Assembly (NCBI RefSeq): GCF_001949145.1
Contig: NW_019091382.1
Location: 1,749,747 to 1,812,297 of the forward strand
From: Acanthaster planci
Taxonomy: Eukaryota; Echinodermata; Asteroidea; Valvatida; Acanthasteridae
Direction: 5' to 3'
DNA: 62,551 nucleotides
Shown: positions 12,101 through 24,100 of the stretch, in pieces
Layout of the letters: each line of letters starts with the position of its first letter
Position numbering within the stretch: the stretch's first letter is position 1
Position numbers and translations under genes: made by a program
Notes under the pieces: model-generated
Seen by the model: the letters and a program-made list of their open reading frames with translations, nothing else
What the model was told of the DNA's origin: nothing
Databases searched by the model: none

Positions 12101-15100
12101 ACTTGTTGAATCTTTTCGTCTAATCGATCCAATTTACCTTGGCTTAAAACCAACTTGCCTTTTACCGTTTGTAAAGATTCATCTAAAGCCAATAGCTCTC
12201 GGTAATTTAATCCTTCCGTCTGCACTTTTTCTGTGAGCTGTTCTACGATGTTGCTTACTTGGTCAGCTGCGCTAGGCAGTTCTTCCACTTGAACTATTTC
12301 AGGATTAATAAATTTTAACGTTTTGCCCGTTTTTTCCTATTTTTTGGCCATACATGTAAAAATCTAGTTCTTGTCGAACAAATTTTGCCCTGAAGGCCAT
12401 CCAGCCACTCTAGCATTTTTGGCTATCGTGTCCAGATTTATGACTAAATCGGGATTTCTTTTGTCGGTTAATAGTAATTCCTTACTGAACCCCGGAAGCG
12501 CTTTGTAAAATAAACCGCGACATTTTCGATATTCAAAATTTTCATAATCTTGTAAATTTGGTACGTCTGGTTGGCCGGCAAGTTTGAAAAATCTATAGAA
12601 ATTATCTACAGTCAGACTGGTGCTAAATATTGCTCTGGCTCTGTTTAAGTTATATTCTTCAGCGGATATTGCCAGCTGACCGGTGATAAACAATGTTTCT
12701 TCTCTGTCAATGGTGTTGTCCAATTTTTCATCATCATTAAATGTTAAAGCTTCTTCTTGCCCTCGATCTAACAAGGGCATTTCTTCAGGGTCAAAACCAC
12801 CTTCTGCCATGTTACTTACTTTATTTACTTTACTTTATAATAAACCGTTTTTAAAATTTACTTTTTAAGCTGTGGGCAAACTGGCTGGTAATGTACCCTG
12901 CACCACCAGCCAACCTTGCGTGGCCAATGCCCCTGTCGACACCAAGGTTAATTTGGCAGCGTCTTCGATAGTTAGACGGTTAAGATCGGGTGGCTTAATT
13001 TTCAGTAGTTTATTTCCGAGCATGGTGTATCCCATCGAGATTAGGCTAATAACAGCACCATGATATATTGTATTGGAAATCCCGTTTACCTTGATCGAGT
13101 TTGTGTTACTCATGTTTTAATGTATACGGTTTTATATTCCATGTCTAAAATTTCCGGAGCGGGTGGCGGTTGAGCGGGCATCATTTGAACTGGTGCTGGA
13201 GCTTTTACCTGTGTCGTGGCCATAGTCGCCATTGGCATTTTCTTGTTCAAAAACAGCGCTAGTGCTATTCCCCATTTGGGATTTTTAATCTTTGTCACCG
13301 TTGGGACTTGGCTCTTTACTGGGTTGTTGGCTGGAGTCACTGCTGGCAGTAGCTTCTCTTCTGTTGGCGTTGTCATTTATAATAGACGGATTCTTATCAA
13401 TAGCCAAGTGTTTTGTCGCTATCAACGTGGCAACAAGTGGCGATAGGTGGCCCACAGTCTGACTGATTATTGGGTCGTTGTTTAAATCTTTCGTTAAATC
13501 TTCTTCCGATTCCAAATTGATGTTAAACCCCAGAAATTCGACTGGGGTAGCTGTTCCAAGTAGTTGTGCGTACAGGCTCAAAATCGAATTACCCAAAGTG
13601 TTTACGATTTCTTTGCCAAATCTAACTTCGTATAAAAGCTTTTCTTGTTCTTGTGGAGTTAAAGATTCGATGTCTTTCATGGTGTACTCCTTGCCCAGGT
13701 ACTTTCTCGACTCATCCAAGGCAACAACTGAACAGAGTTGGTCTTTGACATCGGGCTTATCTTCGAGGGATTCTTGTTTTGCATTAGAACTGAGGATGCT
13801 TTTAATGTCATCCATTCTGTTATATACATTTTAAATTTGCTGAATACCAGCTGGCAGATAAATATTCGCACGTCAAATTAATTGCAAATTAATTGCAATA
13901 ACTAATTGGACAACTAGTTGAACGTATTCTAGCATTGGTATCATTTAATTAAAAATTTTTAAAGAAATGCTACAGTTGAGCTGCATTAGCCCAACTGTAG
14001 CATTTAAAAACAAATTCTAAGCATGGTAACTAGGTTCAATCTAGTTCATCAGTTAATTTGAGTTTGTTAGACTTTTTCTTGTTATTGCAAGAAAAGCAGC
14101 ATAAAACACAATTAGATTTAATATGTCCTATTGAATTATCTAATCGTTCAATGGTACACATGTCTGCTGTACATTTTAATAATTGCATCTTAACTTTGCA
14201 GTCATTGTAATAGCAACTTTGTGATCTTCAATTAATCCGTGGCAAAAATCAGTGTCTATAAACCGGTCAGGATCGAATCTATTGTATTTCTTGTCGCTTC
14301 GGCAGCAATCTCTAATCCACTGCTGAATTGTAACTCCTTTACAAAAAACACGGTTTACAAAAAAATTTTTGTTTCTTATGTTTACAGATTGAAGCTCCAT
14401 CGCATTCAATGTATAGATAGATTTCACATTAGCCCCATCTGCGCATATTCGCATCGAAACCGAGGCTCTCTGTGTTGAACTTCGCTGCGCGCGCCCGCGG
14501 AGTCGACACAGTACATGCAGTATCCGGTTCGTAATGTGATACCACTTGAGATTAAACCACGCCCACTGCACAAGATACACGGCCATCGCAGGTACGTTAG
14601 TTCGCGGTAAATTACCATTGCTTTTTCCTTTGATTTCACGCGTCGAGTCATTCTGAAAGGCTCTTCAACAAAAATTTGCAGCCTGAAAAGTCTGAATTTA
14701 ACATACCTGTGTGTATTTTGTGTCTTAACTCCTTTCAATCGTCTGATCGTATTAAGAATTGAAGCTGACACATACAGCCTCGTTTTCAAACGTGGAAGTG
14801 CGCAGATCGACGCTAAAAGCGTCGTATTGGGATCCCTCTATAGGCTTATTTTCTTTACCGTGGGGACATTTATTCCAATTATTATAAATCTTTGCCAACT
14901 CATTACAACTGATAGAACCCGTGCATAATTTGCCGTTATCTTAATTGTAAACGAATCCAAATTTTTAAATTTGTGGCATTTATTACAAATTTTTGTCTCC
15001 ACTTTAATTTTGACGTTACATAAATTTATTTTTTCATTTTTATTCACATTAAAAAATATGACACGGGTGGCCTTGTATTAACAATTAATTTACTAAATCA

Positions 15101-18100
15101 AAATCCCTCTTTTAAGTGTTTTTTGATTGATTCCCTTTCACAGTCGGGCACCACGTCATTTTCATCTAACATTTGGTCGAAAGACGATTTATCTTTGCAA
15201 TAGAAAATAGCTGTCTATGCAGTATTACTTCTGTAGTCTTTGAATGCAGTATTATACTTCTGCGTCAATAGCCAACAGCTATGTAAATAGTGACGTCCCG
15301 AAAATGCCATTCCGCTTAATGCGCAAGTGTTGCTTCTTTCAGATTTCTTCCCATACTTTATGAATTGATCGGTGGCACAATCGTCCACGATGGACAACGT
15401 GTTTACACTATCAAATGCATTTTGATACAAGTCGATCACCTCGTTTAATTCTGGTTTCTCTTTTTCCAAGTCACATAGATACATGTTCTTGTCTGTGTAC
15501 AATCACAGTCGTTCCAGGTACGTTTTATTTTTAAACAAAGTCGGACATATATTCAGATCAATATTCACTCTCTAGTAAATCAAGAACCCATTTCGTTTTT
15601 CCCAACCTTGTATCGCCAATGATCAACGTACAATGTGGATTCTTTAATACTCACACTCATTTCATTTTAAACTGGATTTAATAAACCAGACTTTTAATCT
15701 GCGCGTCCCTTAATACCAAGAACATGTACATGAACAAAGGCCCGGCAGTTTCCGCTTCCCTTTTCATCTGAATTGAGCCACAGCCCGCACTTGTCTTTTA
15801 GGTAGTCGCCCATGTCAACGCCTGTCAGATTCAGATCTTTCACGACCGTTATGCTAGTTTTCATGACATGTGGGTTGAAAAATTTCTGTGGGTTCTTTAT
15901 GACCGGATCTTTGAATAAAATCAAAATGCCTTTTAATCGTTTGATCTATGCTAATGTTTTACAACGTGTCTGATTTATTAATGGCTTGTTTCTTCCACGA
16001 GTGAATGCGGTCAAATAAATAATACACATTGCCCTAATGCTTTTGCCTCAAACTCTGTGCCAAGTCGCGATTGGTTACGACTTTATACTATTAACTCGGG
16101 GGTCCCAAGCCGAATTTTGTTGAGAAGAGCTTCAAGTGGTGCCTGCAGAATTGCCGCCTGTTCGGTAATGTCCATAGGCTAAAGTTTTAACCCATTTGGT
16201 AATATATAACGCTTCGTGTCTAAAGGCGAAAGGCTAAGTTTATTTTGCATGACGGTTAATAATTGATATTTGTCCGATCTGAACAGTTGTTGTTTATTAA
16301 AATGTTGTGTCCGTTCAAATAAACAATTTTTATACGTGCCCTGTTTTAGATGTTTTTGAGTTACCGTTTTTGTAACTCCTTTTGCCTTCTTTAAATTTTG
16401 ATCCATGGTTAAAATCGAGTACATTTTTGGTCGTATACAAATGGCTTTGGATATCAGTTTACCGCCAAATTTGTCTTTCATTTTACCGATGACTTTTAAA
16501 TTTTTGGATTGTAAAGCCAAAAAAAAACTCAAGCTTTTTGCATAGGTAACCATCTAAATTGTCAATTTGATTCTGAACGAGCAGGCTCTCAGTGTCAGCG
16601 TACAAAAGACAAACGTTGTTGCCAAGTTGAGCACGCTTACACCGCAGTAGATCGGCTTATTTAACTTGGTTATTATGCGATACATTTCGACAAATGAGAG
16701 ATCACACTCTTTGAATGGTTTAGTTGATTTTTAATGCGGTTCAGAAACCAGGTTTTGAATCGATCAGCATCCTGTAGATCTCTAAGCAGATGTCCGTTGA
16801 TGCGATATCTTAAGTTTTCCATTCTCTTGCCAAATACAGAGTTGTTCATTAATTTGAAGATGGATGTAACCCTTTCTCCGCTTCGATAGCAAATCATTCT
16901 GATAGTCCGACAGCCATTCGTTTGGTACCGAGATATTTTCAGGTGCAAGCGAAAAATCGTTGTGTAAATCGTGCAAGTGCCGTGGGTAATCAAAGGTGAC
17001 CTCGAGCATGTAGCCTTTCAAAGCGTATGGTGAAAGCTTCGCGAAGTACTCGAGAGTAAACTTGGTTGTGTCTTTAACCCATTGAAATTTCCTGATGGGT
17101 AACGGTTGACTCATGGCCCAGCCGTATAAGTTATTCGCATTGAGGTACAGTACATGTATGTGAGATGTCGTTTTGTTTGGGTCATAGTCTTTTAGATCGG
17201 GATTATTGGCTTTTATGTAACATTTCGCTCCCACGCTCGAGATGCTGCCTCGTTTAGCCCTTTCGAAAAAGAGATGCTTGTCGATGTTTGTCAATAGCTC
17301 TAGTTCTATTTTAGAGTGTTTTAATAAAGCATCCCACGACAGGCCCGGTGACCTGTGATAATTGGCCAGGTCTAAACCATAATTCATTTTGCTGACTTTC
17401 TGAAAGTTTTCAAATTCGTCTACTAACAACAACGTGTCCGTTTCTACGTAGAGTGGAGTAGTAGTCTTCAAGGTTTTTACACTTAAAACGTTCGCCATAC
17501 ATTTTGGGCTCTTACATATTCTTCTTCGCTTACGGTCTGCTGTTTCAATGAGCTATAAAACGCGTTTCGAGTTGGTAGGCTATTTTCTTCAAATTGGTGG
17601 AAAGAATCTATGTACTCGTATGGGTAAACGTGATTGCTGACGTTGCCCATAAACTGAGAGAAACTTTTAATCCAGCAATAATGGTTCGTTTCACCTCGTT
17701 TAGAATAAAGTAAATTGATTGGTTCGCCAATCAAGTTTTGTGAAGTATATAGGCACCATCTTTCCCAGTGTAATTCGATGCATGGAATCTGTGAAACCGG
17801 TATTGGAAAGTCCACGTTTGTGAAATCTAAAGCACCATCTAATGTGTACGTTGAAGTTCGTTCGTTGTTTATTTTGTAATTATGGTTGGTTGCTAGCTGA
17901 TGTTTAACATTGTCAGAATATAATTTTAAAGCAGCTCTTAACGCCCAGCAAATGCATTGTTGGTCTGGTTTGTTTAGGACGTTGATGATCGCTGTTTTAA
18001 CCACCAGTTCTTTAGGCAATAAAAATGTAAGTCGCTCCTACTCCAGTAGGAGCACACCACATTGATGTAAAATGCGACAACTTTGTCAAATACCCATACA

Positions 18101-21100
18101 GAGTCTCGCTCTTCATGTGCTTCAAAGTCATCTAAATGTCTTGCTATTTGTTCCTTCAAGATGTTTTCGACCTCATGTTCAGAAATCACAGTGTTATTTT
18201 TACTAGTAAACATGAAAACACTTTAGTTTTAACTCTGGGCTTTTCTAATTTGAACTGGACCTTGGTTGCAGTTTGCAACTTGTAAGAGCTTATCTCTTTA
18301 AACTCGGTCAACGCTTTGTCTTTGATGTACTTTTTGTAAAAATCAAAAAAGTGTACCAAGTCGTCCGCAAAGAAAGTAGGCTTCAGTTTCCAAGTTCTGT
18401 AGTTACCTTGAAAGCGTCTTATTCTTCGGATGTTTACCTCTGCGATAGATTCCAGTTTAGTGTAAGCTTTCACCACTTCCTGCCGGAGACTCCAGAATTG
18501 GAGACGTATGGTTTATATGCATGGCCGGGGTCCCCGAACTCGGACAAAGGAAACAGGGCCCTGTAACAAAAGACCGTACTCCGAACAAAAGATCAGGCTG
18601 CTGCGCATTACCGACGTTTTTCACTCTCAAAAGTGGTGATAATCCAGCCTTCTTTTGAAACTATATACCAGGGTTTGGGGCATTGAGAGCGAGCGGATTA
18701 CCACCGGGGACAAAAGCGCTCCACCACCGCAGCGATGAGCCACATAGCACCGCTGCACGCTAATCTGGCCCCTATTGAAAAAAGGTCAGCAGTGCACTGA
18801 GCCAGGTTCGTGAACAAAAGACAGTTATACAACTCCGCACAATCTGGGCTCTGTTTACAAGGCTGCTGGCCTGGCTGAAATACTCAGGCGTCAATGAAGG
18901 TCACCTGTCAACTTAGAGTAGTGCCTAAAGATTACTTTGCGCGGCTACAAATGACCGTTAAATAAAATGATGAATTTTTGAAGGATTTCGAAAACGGAAA
19001 AATGATAGTCATGCCGGCCCAGCATCATCAACATGGAAAAATGCCCGGCATGAAGTCGTTAGTAGCAGTGATGAGGTCTTTCCGTAATATATTCCCCTTT
19101 GCGCCAGTGGCTGTAAAGGGTATGTCGTTGTCCTGCACTACCTGTAAAAGTGGACGGTAAGATTGTCTCGCGAGATTTTTAAATTCTTGTTGGCTCGCTT
19201 GAATCGCTCGTATTAATTCAGGCTTCATATGTTGTTTGTATTCAGCTGGTGGAGGTAATGGAATGTTATGTTGTTTAACAAAGTCGAATAAAAATAATTT
19301 TTTAAAGCCCAATATGACAGGGCGACATTGTGATTTGATTTGAGTATTCATGTCTCTATTTATTATATGGGTAATTATAATTTAATTTCAATTTTTATTG
19401 AAGCCTCATTCTTCCGATTCAGGGAGAATGGGGTGTTATTTTTTCCCTGGAGGGATGTTTTAATGAATTGGGGAAATCTAGGCCATTTTGTGTGATGTCG
19501 CCTGGCAATCTTTTCCCCGGGGTAGGGAGAAATCCTGGGGGTTGCGAAGAGCCCTGGGGAATTGATCCAGAAGTAGGGGGAAATCCTGGCGGAGGGGGGT
19601 CGGATAGGTATAGGAGGGTAAAGCTGCTCTGGAACTCTCCTTTGCCTACTACTGCATCCAAATCGAATGCAGTGTCATTTGTCTTCAGAGCTCAAATGCT
19701 GTTTTGCCCACATGCATTGTTTGGCATGCACAAGGGTTTATCCACTACGAACATTGGTGAGGGTTCCTCTCGTTTTCTGTTTTCTCTGAATGACGTAATC
19801 TACATTCAGAATTCACACCTTGACATGAACAAAAAAAGTCCTTTTTAATTTGTTATAATTGAGCTCTGAAGACAAATGACACTGCGTTTGATTCGGATGC
19901 TTCCATATTTATTTGAACAGATAAAATCAGAGAAGACATGTTTTCCTTAGAGGTGCTCTTTCAATACATGTGTATGTCCAGTTTGTTGCCAGCATCATTG
20001 AAATGACACTGACTCCTCCAATAGTTTATACATATGTGGAAGCATATCTATTACTATTCTTGGTATATGAATACCCAGCACTTCAAAGTGTACTTACCTC
20101 TGCATATTTTGTCAGCTTGGTTTCGATTTCCATGAGAATATCTTCCCTAGCTTCTGACACAGAGTGTAATGTTGCACTTAGGTACTGCAACAAGAATAAT
20201 TTGTTTTGAATTCATTCCAAACAGACTGCTGAATTACAAGTGATAAAAGTACATGTATGTGTGAGCGATATAAATGACATGAGTGTGCCAAAAATGAAAA
20301 GCTTAACTAAACTGTGCTTCTGCCATAACCACCCAACGGAGAACATTGTACTTGACATTTTGCTGAAAGGAATGACTGAAGTAGAACAGGACAGGTAGAA
20401 AAAGGATTTCATACATGAAGAAATGAAACAGATACCTACACCAAAGACAGCCCAACTCATTAAATTCATGTACATGTAAGTGATGCTAACCTTTCAATGA
20501 CCATCAATTTCCTGGATGTCAGCAAACAATTTAATCAATGGGGTTCCAATACTGTTCTCTTATAAAGCCACACCTACATTACAAGTGAAATTTCCATACT
20601 GCTCTAGGATACCATTTGCATTGCCTCAATGTAATGGCAGGAATCGCTGGAGGATTTTGAAGGACTGAGGCAGTGGGCACCCCTCATAGGAGCTTATTAA
20701 AGAAATATTTGAGGACTTTGGAGGATTGAGGATGAATGAAATTCCTGGAATGGATAATCAGAGGATTTTGAAGGATGAACGCACCTAGCAAAAAGGCTCA
20801 GAGGGTTAGGTTAAAATCAGGAGACCTCAGGTCAGATTCACAGGAAAATTTTGTTTAAATGTCCTTGATTAACTTTCCTACTATCCCTTTCTGCTCCAAG
20901 AGCAAACAGCGAAGCACACAATGATTTAAATTAGGCATTAATATACATGTACTGCAAGATCAGTGGTAACGGTGGCTTCAGACACTCATAAACAAACTGT
21001 GCACAACACCCAAAAAACTCCAATATTTACCTTTGGGGCATCTGAAGACAGAAGTATCTGAAGAATTTCTGATAAGACAAATTAATTTACTGAATTGTTC

Positions 21101-24100
21101 TTTGTACATACCTCTAAAAATGTAGTGATCTTGCTACTTTGAAATGCAAATCGGGTAAGTTCATCCATTCTTGATGACATCAAAATGCAGTCAAGCTAAC
21201 CATGAAAAATACAATCAAAGGTACATGAACAGTATCATACATTTATGCAAAGTTTTAAACCCTACATACTAGGGTGTATGTAAAATCGTATTGAAACAGA
21301 GGATTTGGGAGTGTTAGGGTTAAGCCAGAGGAGTATCTGAGTGTTTTGTACATACACTATTTTGTTATGCAAGTGCACACAGAAGCAAAGTGATTGTCCA
21401 TTGGTAAGAAAATGTCAACATCCAGTTTGTAAACCTGCATGAATTTTATGTAGGGCCGTGCTGAGTACTCGGGCACCTGCGATGTGACCACTGATTACGG
21501 GTACCTGATTCCATTTTGTCGATATTATTACGGCAACTGCCCCTGTAAATGTCAACATAACATTTCAGAAATGCAAGCACCATTTCCCTTTGCATACTTG
21601 CTGGTAAATTGTTTGAAAAAATGTAAGTAAAATATGTTTTGAGTCCATTTAATGGAAAATTAGGTCACAGCTGAACAAAAAGAATCCTCATGACACGCTG
21701 CTCATACAACTTACTGTAGGCTGGCCAGCTTTACCTGGCATACTTTGGTCTTTTCACATCGGGATTACTTGTATGCACATTGCATAAAACCAAACTAACC
21801 CATAACGGCAACAAATCTTGGCTTTCAAGCTAGCTTGTTTGCAACCAGGACCCAATTTGCCATCATTTTCACAAAGAGACACAAGTCTCTCGGAGAGTAA
21901 AATCTAGTTTTCAAGAAAATCACATTTGAAGTTGGTCTTTTTTTTTTTTTACCAACATTTACTTCCCTAGTATGTAGCATTCCTTTGACTTAACTAATTT
22001 TACTTCCTGAAAGGTCTCAAGTGATACAAAACTAAAAAATAATATATAGGGTTCCAAGTCAATAAATTTTTTATTTTGTAAACAAATGGTCTTGTCTGTT
22101 TGTGAAAATGCTAAAATTTATGTTGCTTGTGTCTCTTCATGAAGACAGTATGAACAGTACATGTGTTTGCCAATGAATGTGCCAGGTGCAAAATTGTTAC
22201 GTTCACATACATTTCCGCAGTCAACTTTGTCTCTTTGTGAAAACAGTACAACGGCTTTCGTCCACAATTTTGCCCTTTCTTGCTAACACTTTACCTATGA
22301 AGACAACTTTACCTCTTCATGAAAATGGTAAGTGCAGTTTAGTTGTAATTTGCCCTATGTTGATCATCCTGATTTGGTTGATTTCAGTAGATTTGGTAAA
22401 AAGTGATTACACCAGGGTCCAGGCATCACATAGCCTAGTTCATTTTGGAAACAGAAATTTAAAAAAAATGATTTGGGGCCACTTTATCTCTTCTTGAAAA
22501 CGGTGACAAATTATAGCCTGCTCACAGGCAATCCATTTGCTGACTCTGTGGTGGCCATGTGACTGTAAAAGTCCTGACTATGCACAGCACATTGCGCTAT
22601 TACGATGCTTGATCAAACAATGTGAAAGTTTTGCCCCACAAAGGTATGTTTTTAGTGATTTATTGCATGCTTGTCAGTAGATAGGAAACTTTTAGCTGAC
22701 AACATAAACATCGTAGAAAAATGATAACTCCTGGCAAAACTATACACGTTAGAATTTACAAAGAGATGGAAAAACCAATGTAAAGCAAGTTGATTTCGAT
22801 TACGTATGTTGTGTGAAAGCCTCCGTGACCTGGAAACTTTTGTCAGCTTGAAATTTGGATAACTCGATTTCTAAGCCATTCCCCTGAGGTTTCGGCTTTC
22901 AAGATATTACTGTATTTTATTGCACACTTAGAAACTTACAATGAAAAGTAAGTTGCAAAGTAGTCCCATGCAAATTTAGTTCCTGAACGTGTGCCAGTGA
23001 GCATGCCAGTGCAGCACTTGATCCAACAGCTTGGCAGCAGAGTGGGTGGGGACGCGATGGAAACTACTTGACTAACATGTTTTTGTTATATTAAAATAAT
23101 TTCCAGTTTTATGAAATTTTCTGTTATTTTCCCGTTTTATAAAGTTGATCTTGAGTACATGTACCACTTCCAGTCGATCTAAGTGACCACAGAGGATGCA
23201 CTGTTTCCAATCAGGAAATATTTGATGATGATATTATAAATTTTTCTTTAATACATATTAAGTGGTCTAAATTTGTGATTTTGATCCAGTAACTTTGGAG
23301 CGATTTCATCAGGCGATCAGTATACATGTGATTGTTTATATTTAATGTTATCACTACCTCAATCGCCATTTATCTAGGCTGTGGAATTATGATCCGAATG
23401 TATGTTACACATGTATTATTTCAGATGGCATCCAGGGCTGCATGAGCCATAAGCCCTAGTTATTAAAGTGCAGTACTGTGACCTCCATTGCCCTACTGAC
23501 TGCCCGAGGCAGACAGGCCAGAGGGGGGCTGCAGGCGAGCTGAAACACCGACTGGCACCACCACCAAGAACCTAGCCAACTGTGACACCGCTGACACTTT
23601 TCCCGGCTACCTACTCAGACGTTCCGGCGCAAGGTTCAAGCCAATGGTTCAGGCAATGGGGGGGGGCCTTTGATGCAGAAAACATATTCTACTCGCAGTG
23701 GGTCCTACACGAATGAGTTTTTTTTTTTATATCATTTCCCGCTTTAGTAAGGTTTCAATAATTAATAGGTGAAGGATTAGCATTAAGTTGACAGCAAAGA
23801 ATTACATTAACTAATTGATTGTAATTCTTTTTATTTCTTTACAACCTAGAAGTAATTACAAAAACCATTTAAATTTCCTTCAGTTATATATCTTACTTCG
23901 TTTTCCAAATGCAGACTATTATAGACTCAATTTCAGTCTCATGTGAAATGCTCCATTATTGACTTTGGTAAATATTTGTAGACACTAATCGATAATTAAT
24001 TTGGTATTTTTTGTTTTACCATAGTATGTAGTTGTAATTTATATGTTATAATACATTTACTTAAATTTAAGAGAAAATTTATATTTGAATCTTTTGTGTC

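Larger units (their letters stand above)
6794..19653. mobile_element. Polinton/Maverick-type virus-like DNA transposon, degenerate, 12,860 bp
   Basis: Polintons are integrated virus-like elements that encode their own protein-primed DNA polymerase and virion proteins. The ends here are inverted repeats starting AGTAGTAGGCAAAGG, in keeping with the AG...CT termini of the group, flanked by the 5-bp duplication GCATC (6789-6793 and 19654-19658; 6 bp is usual). Inside are DNA polymerase B, packaging ATPase, a capsid-type protein and small accessory genes. Genes before about 10.35 kb point right; the rest point left. I see no retroviral-type integrase and no adenain-like protease. With many frameshifts, stops and two nested MITEs the copy cannot be autonomous. 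Confidence 0.92.

Noticed and set aside
6725-19963. Placing the Polinton ends at the outer AAAGAGCACC repeats
   Set aside because: Those repeats pair with a second copy inside 19654-19963 and belong to the MITE. The inner AGTAGTAGG ends carry the target duplication.
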